DNA of 64,000 nt, from positions 1 to 64,000 of the forward strand of contig JAJQJQ010000012.1 in assembly GCA_028622995.1 (NCBI GenBank). The letters run 5' to 3'. The position numbers and the translations under genes were made by a program. Below are positions 35,431-52,004 of the stretch, piece by piece. The notes beneath the pieces were generated by a model that ran no database searches, was not told the origin of the DNA, and was given only the letters and a program-made list of their open reading frames with translations. Numbering within the stretch: the first letter of the stretch is position 1; each line of letters begins with the position of its first letter. This stretch comes from Panagrolaimus kolymaensis. Lineage: Eukaryota > Nematoda > Chromadorea > Rhabditida > Panagrolaimidae.

Positions 35431-37875
35431 ATGGCAATGAAACAAGAACCAGATAATTTACAGCCCATTATTATCAACATGCATATTCAAGATGAATATG
35501 GATTGGAAGAAGAATTTACCGATGATGATAGGTTTGTTCGCTTAGTTTTTTTCGCTTTTCGTTTTTCGAACTTGCTTCTTTTTTTGCTCACAAGAAATTG
35601 GATTCTTGAAGACGTTTCAGATTTATTTAAAACCTCCACAATTATTCTCCCTTTTCTTTTACCACAAGAACCTTTCACGTTTGTCTTTCTAAATGAAAAT
35701 TAGTCGTGATAGTCACTTTCATTAATCACAAAAAAAGAGAACAACGTTCATTTTTCTCTCGTTCGATTTTCTCCTGTTGGTTAAAGTAAAAAAATCCTAT
35801 CACATTTCATATTTTCTTTTCTTTTTTTTGTTTCAGTCGAACAGGAAAAACTGCTGTCAAAAAAAGTGTCTTTGTGCAATGCAGCGAGTGAAGTGAATAT
35901 AAAAGGGAAAAATAATTCTCGATTAATAGTTCTTGAAGAAAATGATCCAACTATGGTTCGACAATATGGAATCAATAATAATATATGGTATTGCATGAAA
36001 TGTTATTCAAACATAAGATTATATAATCATGGGCGATTAATTGATGGAATCTTTAATGCTCCTATTTCTCATAAATGTTCACCCATGCCATTATATGATG
36101 CAATGGCAATTCAAAATAAACTCAAAAATTTATTTGCACAGAAAAATTCATCAACAAAATTAAAGGGTAGATCAAAGAAAAAGTTAGGCGCAAAAAAGCG
36201 GTCACATCGAAAGTAGGTGTTTGATATATAAAAAAAGTGTGCAAGATTTTTTTTAGAATTGCTAAGCCAGTATCAGCGGCATCGAATGAAAACAATAGAC
36301 GCTCATTGCGTTTGAGATCAGATACATTATTAGCTCGAGTTGATGGTATTCCCATCGTGCAAAATGATGAGTATGCTTTTTACTTGTTTTTTACTTAATT
36401 TTAAACATCAGTGGTTTAGACCCAAAATAGAGACATCTCCCATTCCACCACCACCTCCGCCTCCTCCAAAAAATCCCGCAAATCTTCTAACTGATGACTC
36501 TGAAATTGCCCAAAGATTTCGTATAGTTGGAAATACTGAATTCGTTTATGGTTTAAAAGAAACGGGTGAAGAAAATACAAGATTAATGGTATTTGAACCT
36601 AATGATCCATATAATATTCGTCAATATAGTAAAGTAGAAAAACAACAGCGATGGTATTGCGTTAGTTGTATGAGAATTAAACGAACTGTTAATGGTCATT
36701 TTCAAAATGATCAATTTTATGCTCCTCTCGACCATCATTGCGAACCAATAACATATAAAGTAGCAATTGAAAATCAAAATAGAATCAAACAACGGTTTGC
36801 TAATTCTTCCAACTCTCGTGAATCTTCGATTGAAATTATTGAAGAAATTCTAAATAATGAACCATCATCATCTCAAAAAACGACGTAAGTTGCAAGAAAT
36901 AATAAACTTTCTTCTAAAGTGGTAGTGACAAGAAGCTTAAAATTAATAATAAAAATGCTAATCTTTTAGAAAGGTAAAAAGAAAAAAGATTCCCAAAATC
37001 GAATCAGAAGATGGCGAAGTTACAAGCAAAAAATCACGAAAAGAACCAACAACTGCAACAAAGGCTAGCCACAAACCACCATTAATAGAGTGAGAATGTT
37101 TTCACAATTTCATGGAATTTAATTTTTTTATTTGCAGAATTCTTGATGCTCCGATTTCTCCCATACAGCCTCCTATTCCTGAATCAAACAATGCTGATAC
37201 AGTTTCACCAACAACAAAAAATGATATCAAAATGTTAGAGTTTTATTTAAACTAAAAATCTTGGATTCAAAATTACAGCTTTTTTCAGTAATTATTCTCC
37301 TATTTTTCTTACATACAATTCTCCATCAAAATTTTGGTTAAAAGCATCATGTGTAAAAGCTAATTTGCCATACGATCCAGCGGCATATGAATTCTTTTAT
37401 AATGTCAAAATAGATGAAATTACGCCCATTTCAAAACCTCAAAAAATTCGATGGATTGCATCTGGAGAAGATTCAGGTTTTCGAGCTTTGTCATTTTCAC
37501 TTTGTGGCAAGAAAGCACCCGAAATTCGTGAAGCTGTTGGTGACTATTTATTAAATAATTATAAGACATTAGGTAAACTCTTTTTTTCTGATGTTAAATT
37601 TGTTTAACTTTGGTAAATTTCCAGGTATCTTCCAAGGAGTGGATTATAGCAAATTGGAATTCACTGATCATTTAATTACCAAAACTATGGTATCCGTTCA
37701 AATGACTCTGCTTCATTGGCATCTAATTAGCCAATGGCTTGAATGTCGTGTGGGTATTTTTCAAGCCAATGATGAATTTGAAAAATATGGCGATTGGAGT
37801 ATTGATGATTCAAAAGTTACATTACTTTTTAAAGTTGAAGATCAAGATTATCATATTGTTCTAAGCTTGAATTAA
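35431..37875 (+). CDS. Tandem FLYWCH-like zinc modules fused to an inactive OTU domain
   Basis: Exons: 35431-35531, 35837-36212, 36257-36370, 36420-36884, 36970-37089, 37138-37233, 37289-37572, 37625-37875; about 600 aa. Two repeats share RLxVxExNDPxxxRQY, WYCxxC, FxAPxxHxC; they look like a C2HC relative of FLYWCH. A Pro-rich run (about eight Pro near 36445) and a Lys/Arg-rich linker follow. The C-terminal 178 residues resemble an OTU deubiquitinase: GEDSGFRALSFSLCG stands where GDGNCLFRAL is usual, so the catalytic Cys is missing, while the His (DYHIVLSL) remains. The 35531/35837 junction needs one base fewer in the A7 run at about 35856 to keep frame. The likely role is nuclear or chromatin binding; FLYWCH domains derive from Mutator-type transposons. 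Confidence 0.72.
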
Positions 37876-38191
37876 TTATTTAAATTTTTTAATTTCTTAA
37901 ATTTTTTTGTTGCAAAAATAGACAATGTTTTAGAGTAAAAAATAAAACTGTGCACTTGATCTTTAAATAAATGTTAGATGCTAAAATTAGGCAAAAGAAA
38001 ATGGTTCACGAAAAATCACAAACAAGTTTATTATTTGACCCTTTCTAAAGTAAAAATGACGTAAACCTTGGAATACTAAAATATTTAGAGACAACAAAAT
38101 AAAAGCAAAAGAAAGAAAGAAATTGCAACCATTTTTATTTTATTGATCACTTTAAATTTTTAAACTTGGAAGAATTTTTGCGACAAAAAAA
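37876..38191. other. Short intergenic region
   Basis: 3' flank of the OTU-fusion gene and promoter of the His-rich gene. AT-rich, with AATAAA near 37941 and 37965. Nothing else is seen. Confidence 0.5.
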
Positions 38192-38790
38192 ATGTTGAAA
38201 ATATTTTGGATTAGTTTACTTTTAATTGGTTTTGGAATAATATTGGTTGAATGTGACCATGGCGATCATGGAGGCCACGACCATGGTGGTGGACATGACC
38301 ATGAAAGACATGACCATCACGATCATCATGACCACGATCATGATCACCATGATCACTACCATGACCATTATCATGGTGGTAAGCCTTATAAATATTAGCT
38401 ATGAGACACAATAAAATTCCAGGTCGGGGAGATCATAGCGATCATGGTGGTGGCGATGGAAATTATGGCGCAGGTGGCAGCAGTGAAGAAGGTGGATGGT
38501 GGAGACGACGATATGGAGGTGGATATGGAAACTCCAATGGTGCAGGATGGTGTTGTCAAGGAATGCAAGCATGGTCGGATTATCGATGCCGTACAGATAC
38601 AACCTATTTTTACTATTGCTCAACAAATAGTGGTGGATATGGACAACAAAATTATTATTACGGTAATCAAAACGCTAATTATGCGCAACAATATTACCCT
38701 CAACAAACTTATTACGGCAGTCAAGGGCAATATTATGGCCAACAACAACAGCAAGCTTATTACCCCTATAATTACCAAGCTTATGGCTAA
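38192..38790 (+). CDS. Secreted His-rich / Gly-Tyr-Gln-rich protein
   Basis: Exons 38192-38378 and 38423-38790; 184 aa, joined across a 44-nt intron with GTAAGC and TTCCAG ends. A signal peptide (MLKIFWISLLLIGFGIILVE) precedes three blocks: His/Asp/Gly repeats (DHHDHHDHDHDHH), which should bind metals such as zinc or copper; a Gly/Arg block with a cysteine patch (GWCCQGMQAW, YRCRTD, YYCSTN); and a Tyr/Gln/Gly prion-like tail (YYPQQTYYGSQGQYYG). Reading the two frames separately would give two false genes. The composition suggests a cuticle, eggshell or glue-like extracellular protein, with Tyr available for cross-linking. No family is recognised. Confidence 0.75.
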
Positions 38791-39170
38791 AGTTAAACCC
38801 GAATATGTTCGAAAATGTAAAAAATTTATTTATGCTCAAATTTTATTTTACTTTTTTCAAAAACAATAAAATCCCATAATGAACAAATAAATAATTTAGA
38901 GAATAAAAAAATAATATACCACACAAAAAATATGAGAGAAAAAAAGTGAAATAAATACCGTTTTTTGGAATAATAACATTTCCAAAAAAGCATTCGAGAA
39001 AAAATAAAATCAAAAAGTTACACAAATTATTCTTTTTTCAATTCAAATAATAAAATAATAATAAAAATATAAAGTAAAGTTAATTGGTACACAAATATAA
39101 ATTTAGTACATTTTTCAAGATAAAAAAAAATATGAAAGGTTGGTTCTTCTTTGCTTATTTTAAAAATTAT
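38791..39170. other. Convergent intergenic region
   Basis: It lies between the 3' ends of the His-rich gene and clathrin light chain. A/T-rich with polyadenylation signals (AATAAA near 38867). No gene. Confidence 0.55.
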
Positions 39171-40048
39171 TTATTCTTTAACAGGCTTTGGTCCGCCATC
39201 TTTGCATTGAAGTAATAATTGTCTCATTCGATCAGTATCCACAGTATTTTTAGGAGTTCTTTCATCCGATTCAACAACCTTTGCAATGCGTTGCCAAAGA
39301 ACTCCAGCGCTAGCTTTTTCAACATTTTTTAAGAATTCAACTTGCTTTTCACGATTAACCTTTTTACGTTCTGCCAATTCCGATGCACGCTTCTTTTCAA
39401 ATTCAGCCAATTCTTTTTTAGCTTGTTCTTTTAAATCTTTCATAACTTTTTGTTCTTGTGAATCTACAAAAAATTTAAAAGTAAAGATATGGCTCTAGTT
39501 TGCGACCAATGGACGATGAATGACTCACCAAGTTTAGTTAATTTTTCTTCATGTTCTTTACGCCATCTTTTAACAGTATCGGGTTCAACATCGGGTTTAG
39601 CATTAAATACAGGTTCACCTTCAGATCGTTCAGATGCTGATGGAGAAATTGAACGTCCATTAGTAATAATGGGAGCAGGAGTGGCATGATTGGAATCAAC
39701 AAAGGCAGCCAAATCTACGCCTGAGTCATTATTGCCATTAACAAAACCATTAGCTTGAACGGGAGCTACTTCAATTAGAGGAATATCTGCTGCAGCAGGA
39801 GCAGCTGCAGGTGGTGCAGCATTAGCAGCAACGGCTATAAAAAAAAGAATATATAAAAAATTGGGAAAATTACAAAAAATGTGGCATTTGGTTTTTTGGA
39901 ACTCAGGAAAAAGCTACATTTAGTAGTTTTAGCTTTTAAAAAATACCAAAAGCTAATGGGAAAGAACTAATATATACTTACGTTCACCATCCAAATCACC
40001 AAAAAGGTCTTGTTCTCGTTCTAAAAAGCTTGCAACTGGATCGGCCAT
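39171..40048 (-). CDS. clic-1: Clathrin light chain
   Basis: Exons: 39982-40048, 39529-39834, 39171-39463; 221 aa. The N-terminus MADPVASFLEREQDLFGDLD fits the family's acidic start. A low-complexity Ala/Pro stretch follows, then the conserved helix that binds clathrin heavy chain (VKRWRKEHEEKL, SQEQKVMKDLKEQAKKEL) and the C-terminal part RIAKVVESDERTPKNTVDTDRM. It stabilises and regulates clathrin triskelia on coated pits and vesicles. Length is normal, phases fit and the frame is intact. Confidence 0.95.
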
Positions 40049-40976
40049 TTTATTTTAAATTTGAGCTATTACGAATTTATTTTTCGTTAGTTAACTAACA
40101 AAAATTATAAATATACACAGAAATAAAATAAATAGTTTAGAAATCGATACGACGATAACCAATTTTTGTTATTATTATGTTTCTATCTTCTTTTTTTTGT
40201 CAAAAGTCCAAATGAAAGAAAGAAAAATTTCGATGACAAATAATACACGAACGACGAATGTAAATGAAAGAAGAGGGCTCTGGAAAAAAAAGAATAAAAG
40301 AAAGATTTTGAAGGGATTTCTCCCTGAATCAAGGAAGCAAAAATGGTTTTCAAAAAATAATTTTTCTTCGTTTTACAAATTCGAGACCAAGAAGTTCAAA
40401 ATTTTATATATTTTTAACAAATAAAATTTTAAGATGAATTTAAAATAAGCAAATAACAAACACACACATAAACGTAAAAAAAGAAGGAGAAGAAGGTGAA
40501 TTCATCGAACAAGAAGGATGAAATCAAAAAATTGTTTTTTCACTCTTTTTTTTGATGTTGAATACAAAAAACATTGGTAGTTTTTTATGTCGTGGTTATA
40601 CTTTGTGCGATGTATTAATGTGTGCATCTATCTCTCGTTTGCTGTGGTGTTGTTTGGTTACAACGAACTCCAGACAACATATAAAGCGGTAAAATAATAA
40701 ATTTTTTTGCCAAGTTCAAAATTTTTCAAAACACCCTGTTTTTTTGTAAATTTTACAAAAAATGCACTGCTCTTTTTGTAAACTTGCGGGGCATTTACAA
40801 AAAGAGCAGTGCATTTTTTGTAAAATTTACAAAAAAACAGGGTGTTTTGAAAAATTTTGAACTTGGCAAAAAAATTTATTATTTTACCGCTTTATATATA
40901 AAAGCCGCTTTGAATTTTCCTTAGTTTTTCAGTCAGTCGTCTACCTTCTTTTTTATTTCTTCAAAACTAACAAAAA
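40049..40976. other. Intergenic region holding a palindromic MITE
   Basis: Shared promoter region between clathrin light chain (minus) and the first OYE gene (plus). The MITE at 40680-40896 ends only about 80 bp from the OYE start codon. The rest is A/T-rich and empty. Confidence 0.6.
40680..40896. mobile_element. Palindromic MITE, TA target duplication
   Basis: A nearly perfect inverted repeat: arms of about 100 bp start TATAAAGCGGTAAAATAAT and end ATTATTTTACCGCTTTATA around a short loop (CTTGCGGGGCA). TA flanks the element (40682-40894), as for Tc1/mariner-type insertions. No coding capacity, so it is non-autonomous. It would fold into a long hairpin. Confidence 0.85.
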
Positions 40977-43033
40977 ATGAGCCGTCGAATTCCTGTTAAT
41001 ACTCCAGTGTCCGCTGCAATTTTGGGTGAAAAGCTTAAATTTTCAACAAGTAATCGATTTGCAAGAAACCGATTTTTAAAAGTAAATTATTCTTTTATAA
41101 TTATATTTTTTATGAATATAGGTAGCTAAGGGATAAGGTAGACTAAAAAAGGGGTAGTTAGAGATACATTTATGGTTGCTGTTATTATTGATTTTGACTT
41201 GAAGAGCTGGAATAAAGGCAGGTAAAAAGAGTGAAAGTGAAAGAAAAAAATACGTGAATTTTTCACTAATTCCTTTAACTTGCTTCATCGAACTTCAGAA
41301 AATAGTCCTAAACTAACTTACATACTTCCTTTTGCTTTAGAGTAAAATTTTTCAGGTGACAGTAGTCTTTAGCAAAGCCTTACCTTTAAAAACCTTATTT
41401 CGGCATTTTCATTTTTAAGAAAAGCTTTTATTTTTACTAAAACTTAAATTTTTTTATAGTCTGCTTTAACTGAACGCGTTTCAACTTATGTTGTGGGTAA
41501 CCCTTCTAAAACTGGACTTCCAACCCAACAATTATGCAACATGTATCAAAAATTCAGTCATGGCGGATTTGGAATGATTTTTACTGGAAATATTATGGTT
41601 GATAAAATTCATCTTGAATCCGCTGGAAATGCCATAATTGATCCTACTCTTGATTCGCCTGAACGTCGAGAAGCTTTTGGAAACCTTGCTAAGGCGATGA
41701 AATCAGATCCTGAAACTTTAGCTGTTGCTCAATTATCTAATGCTGGAAGACAAACACCTTTAGCACTTTGTGAACATCCCATTTCAGCGTCGGATGTTCA
41801 ATTAATGGCAAGTCGAAGAGGTTATGGTTTTGGCAAACCTAAAGCTTTGAGCATTGAAGAAATTAAAACTTTGGTTATTGATCATTTTGTTTTCGCTGCT
41901 AAATTTTGTAAAGATGTTGGTAAGTTTCTGCAATTGTATTAGAAACAAAAGTTCCAACCCAAAATTTATCGTTCTAAACAATTTTGCTATCGGGAAATTT
42001 TTTTTATCAAACTTTTAATATTTTTAAATTTTATAGGCTTTGATGGAGTTGAGCTTCATTCAGCTCATGGTTATTTATTGGCTCAATTCATTTCTCAAAC
42101 CACTAATCACCGCACGGATCAATATGGTGGCTCATTGGAAAATCGAGTTCGGCTCAATCTTGAAATTTATGAAGCCATTCGAAAGGAAATTCCTCCAGAA
42201 ACAGGATTCATTATTGGAATTAAAATGAATTCAGTAGAATTTCAAGAAAAGGGTTTACAATGTAATGAAGCTCTTTTTATGTGCAAACAATATGAGGTTG
42301 TTAACTTTGACATTTTGAGTTGAATTAAAATATAAAATCTTTAGAAAGTTGGTTATGATTTTGTTGAATTATCTGGAGGCACAATAGAAAAGCTTGCATT
42401 TTCACATTTATCTGATTCAACCATTGCGAGAGAAGCTTTCTTCCTTGAATTTGCAAAAGAAATCCGTCCACAATTGACTAAAATGATTGTGTATTTGACT
42501 GGCGGATTTAGAACTGTTCCAGGTATGGTGAAAGCCATAGAAGACGGAGTTACAGATGGAATTGGAATTGGTCGACCTATTACAGCTGAAATTGGTAAGC
42601 TTTAAAAATAGCAAAGTGGAATTTTCTCGTGATGCACCTTCGCCTAATTTGATTTTGTAAATTTTATAAGACCAACGCAACCTTTTTCGACATTCCTAAA
42701 ATTTATTAACCTTTGTCTTTTTCAGATCTACCATCTAAAATCATCTCTGGCAAAGTTCAATCTGCCCTCATAAATCCATTCGATCATGATTTTGCTATTA
42801 GTAATGTTTCAAGTAACACTCAAATGTGGCAAGCTCAACAAACACACTACGATCCTAATGTGGATATAAATCAAGGGATTATGGATTTAAGCGATGAAAA
42901 AGTTGCGGAACATTTTAAAGCTGCAGTTCAAAAATATTCTGATGAAATGGTTTTGCAAGCTAAAGCTGGCAAACCCTTGTATGGCGTATTTAATTATAAT
43001 TATTTGCCCGAAGATATTCATGTTGTAGCTTAA
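40977..43033 (+). CDS. Old yellow enzyme-like NADH:flavin oxidoreductase, paralogue 1
   Basis: Exons: 40977-41081, 41460-41919, 42037-42296, 42345-42594, 42726-43033; 460 aa. A TIM-barrel FMN enzyme: substrate and flavin motifs include NAGRQTP, the block [13 protein letters not shown], then [14 protein letters not shown], and the phosphate-binding [13 protein letters not shown] with GIGIGRP. Relatives reduce activated C=C bonds of quinones and enones with NADH or NADPH. The first intron is 378 nt, long for this region. It is followed by a paralogue in the same direction, with conserved exon 1 length (105 nt) and phase. Confidence 0.9.
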
Positions 43034-43488
43034 AAAAGCTATTATTAGTTTATTTATTTGGATTTTTTGTTTTTACCTTTTTTCAATTTTGCATTTGCTT
43101 TTGTCAGAGAAATTTTTTTAACAGAAACTCGTATAACTTCCTCATTTATTTTTTGTTTTCTTTTTTTAATAAATCTTTATTAACCGAAAAGAACAAAGCA
43201 CAATAAACAATGTTTCAGCTATCCCCTTTGAAAAAAAAGTAGTAACTTACAAAAAATTTTGTGAATAAAAAAGCTTGCAATCAACTATCTTTTTTTCTCC
43301 CGATGTTTGTTTCAAGAAGTTTCAGAGTTAAAAAGTAAACAAAAAACAGCAAAGCAAAAAAAAAAAAAGAATGAGAGAAGAAAAACATTTGGAGTACATT
43401 CAACAACAAAAAAGTTCATCACATTTTTTTTATTTTGTTAAAAAACATACGTTGCTGCTTCTTCAACTTTTTTAATTTTATTTTAAAA
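43034..43488. other. Intergenic region between the OYE paralogues
   Basis: 3' flank of paralogue 1 (AATAAA near 43201) and promoter of paralogue 2. A/T-rich, no gene seen. Confidence 0.55.
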
Positions 43489-45195
43489 ATGTTCAAACGT
43501 TATCCAGTTGAAAAACCAGTGCCACCAAATATTTTAAATGAACCAATTAAATTTCGTGTTAGTCAAAGAGTGGCTAAAAATCGTTTATTAAAAGTAAGCA
43601 GATTTGAAAATTTAATTTTGAAGAAAAAAGTAAATTAATTTTAAGGGTGCTATGTCGGAACGGCTTGGAACTTGGATTGAAGGAAGTTGGATGAAGACTG
43701 GAATTCCGACCGACCAATATGTAAATTTATATGATAAATTTGGTTATGGTGGTTTTGGAACTGTTTTAACTGGAAATATTATGGTTGATATTGTAAATTG
43801 TTTTTATGCCAAAAAGCAACCATTTGAATGCAAAAAATTTTAGGATCATTTAGAAGGCGCTGGAAATATAATTATCGAAGAAAGCATAAATAATCCTGAA
43901 CGACGACAAGCGTTTCGAAAGGTTTCAACTGCAGCTAAAAATGATGGAAGTTTAATTATTGGACAAATTTGTCATGTAAGATTCCACATTCAAATGAATA
44001 AAATAATTTTCCCAAAATTTTTAAGTGCGGCGGTCAAACCACTACTTTATTTAACCCACATCCATATTCAGCATCGGATGTTCAAGTGGATTCTAAAAAA
44101 GTTGGAATGGATTTTGGTAAACCCATTTCTTTGACGACTGAAGAAATTTACACAAAAGTTATTTCTAAATTTGTTTATGCCGCAAAATATTTATATGAAA
44201 CAGGTTTTGATGGAGTTGAAATACATGGTGCAAATGGATTTTTACTTGCACAATTTATGTCACCAAAAACTAATAAACGAACGGATGAATATGGTGGAAG
44301 TAAAGAAAATAGAGTTAGAATTGTTTTAGAAATTTTTAAAGCTATTAGGTAAAAAAACTTTTTGGGAGCAGAGAGTTCCAGTTGATGAAGCTTGATGGAT
44401 TTAATTTTTAGAGATGCAATTCCTCCAAGTTCTGGATTTATTGTTGGAATTAAAATGAATTCAGTTGAATTTGAAAATGATGGATTAAGTGTGGAAGAAG
44501 CAGCTTGGATGTGTCAAGAATTTGAGGTAAAATATTTTTGATTATAGCAACGAATTTTCAGAATACTCTAACTCCTTTATTTAAATCTCATACTAACTTT
44601 GAAAATTTTTCGATTAAAACTTGGATGTTTAAAAATAATATTTAAATTTTTTTAGAGCGCCGGCTTCGATTTTATTGAACTTTCGGGTGGAAACTTTGAA
44701 AATCCCGGATTAGACACATGCAAAAATCTAAATACCAAAAAAAGAGAAGGATATTTTTCTGAATTTGCTCGTCAAATCAAACCTTTTATTCCTCATACTA
44801 CCGTATTCATCACAGGTGGCTTCCGAACAGCACCAGGCATGATTTCAGCCATCAAATCTGGGTTTGCTGATGGTATTGGACTAGGTCGACCAGCTGCAGC
44901 TGAACCAGATATTGCAAAAAAGATTTTAAAATTAAATATTCAAAGCGCCACTGAAAATGTCATTGATGATACTCGTATGCAAATCATGGCAGCTGCAACT
45001 CAACTTGTTCAAGCAGGAAAATGGAGTTTATCAAAATCACATCAAGAGCCTACCTTCGGGATTATGGATACTAGCAATAAACGAGAAACAGATCATTTCT
45101 TGATTGAATTTGTTAAACATTATCAAGAAAAAGGAAAAGAAATGGCTGATGGAAAAATTGTTAATATGGCATTTGATTTGCCTATTCTTGTATAA
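43489..45195 (+). CDS. Old yellow enzyme-like NADH:flavin oxidoreductase, paralogue 2
   Basis: Exons: 43489-43593, 43646-43792, 43844-43975, 44026-44348, 44412-44526, 44656-45195; 453 aa. It has the same architecture as paralogue 1: HGANGFLLAQFMSPKTNKRT, then DEYGGSKENR, and TVFITGGFRTAPGM with GIGLGRP. The residue pair used by many OYE enzymes for substrate binding lies in the HGANG region. It has two extra introns relative to paralogue 1 (after 43792 and 43975), so intron positions have changed since duplication. Likely a cytosolic flavin reductase in xenobiotic or lipid metabolism. Confidence 0.9.
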
Positions 45196-45269
45196 TTTTG
45201 TTTGTTTGTTTATCTATGAGTTTTTCCATAGATATGTTCACTTAATTTTTTTTATGTCCAGATAGCACA

Positions 45270-45343
45270 GCCTTTGTAGCTCAGTCGGTTAGAGCGTCGG
45301 TCTAATAAGCCGAAGGTCGTAGGTTCGACCCCTGCCAGAGGCA
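45270..45343 (+). tRNA. tRNA-Ile (AAT anticodon)
   Basis: A 74-nt cloverleaf: acceptor GCCTTTG pairs with CAGAGGC (one G-U), D arm GCTC/GAGC, anticodon stem TCGGT/GCCGA with loop CTAATAA (anticodon AAT, isoleucine), variable AGGTC, T arm GTAGG/CCTGC with loop TTCGACC. No intron. A T-rich run follows at 45350-45360 as a polymerase III stop. Confidence 0.95.
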
Positions 45344-45644
45344 AATATCTTTTTCTTTTTTTGTATCAATTATTATTAATCATGATCAAAAATAAATCTA
45401 ATTACCAAAACTTTAAATTTCATGAAAGAACTCCACTTCGAGCAAGCTCTTCACAACTGCAAGTGATCCTTTTTTTCGTTAACAAATTCATACAGAACAG
45501 AAAGCCAGTTAAAAAATTCCTTATAAAATTTAATTGCAATTTTGAAATCCATTTTTTATTCAAATACCCAACTTTCTCATATTCTCTTTGATATTTTCAT
45601 ACTAAGAATATATTAATTTTATTTTTTAGATCTCATTAAAAACT

Positions 45645-48669
<3,025 letters not shown>

Positions 48670-49157
48670 TTTGTTAAAAAATTGTTTTGTTTCCATTTTT
48701 AGTAAATAATTTATTTCAATGCTGTTTGCTTAATAAAAATTTTTTTAAAAAATACTTTGGATTAAAACAAAATAGGATAAGCATGTTATGAGTCATTAAT
48801 AAAAAAATAAACATAAATAACCAAAGCTTGAATCTTGCATTTTCATAATGCATAGTAATGTTAATAATAAACGTTTTATGAATTAGATTTATGAAAAATA
48901 AGTATATTGTAAAACAGCAAAAAAGATAAATTGGTTGCATAAAAATTGTTCATTGAGCAAAATTTGATAGGAAAAAAAAAACAAAGCATCTAGGTTCTTG
49001 AAGGGATTGGCTTCTACCGTTTACCATAAAATAAAGGATTCTCAAAATTTCATTCATTTTTTCAAAAACGATAATCGTTTGTTTGATCGCTGCCATTTGT
49101 GTTCGATTTTATTTCCAATTCATTTTATTACATTATCATCACTTTTTAGCCATAAAA
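48670..49157. other. Intergenic region between the DDX46 paralogues
   Basis: 3' flank of the first helicase gene and short promoter of the second, with TTTTTAG eight bases before the second ATG. No other gene seen. Confidence 0.55.
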
Positions 49158-51853
<2,696 letters not shown>

Positions 51854-52004
51854 TGATATTATTATTGTAAATATCGATATATTATTTTTGTTTTACCATT
51901 TTTTGTTTGTTGTTAATTTATTTCCATGCTTAATAAAAAAAATTTTTTTCTACAAAACTGTTTCATTTCTTTATAAATAGTTATAGTAGTTTATTCTGAT
52001 GCAA

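Noticed and set aside
38401..38790. Separate 129-aa Gly/Tyr-rich gene starting with MRHNK
   Set aside because: Its first codons are intron sequence. The GTAAGC to TTCCAG intron joins it in frame to the His-rich exon.
40680..40896. Possible CRISPR-like or tandem repeat
   Set aside because: It is a single inverted repeat flanked by TA in a eukaryotic genome, with no spaced direct repeats.
45361..45591. 76-aa ORF after the tRNA
   Set aside because: A/T-rich, no motif, and it sits in the promoter stretch of the DDX46 gene.
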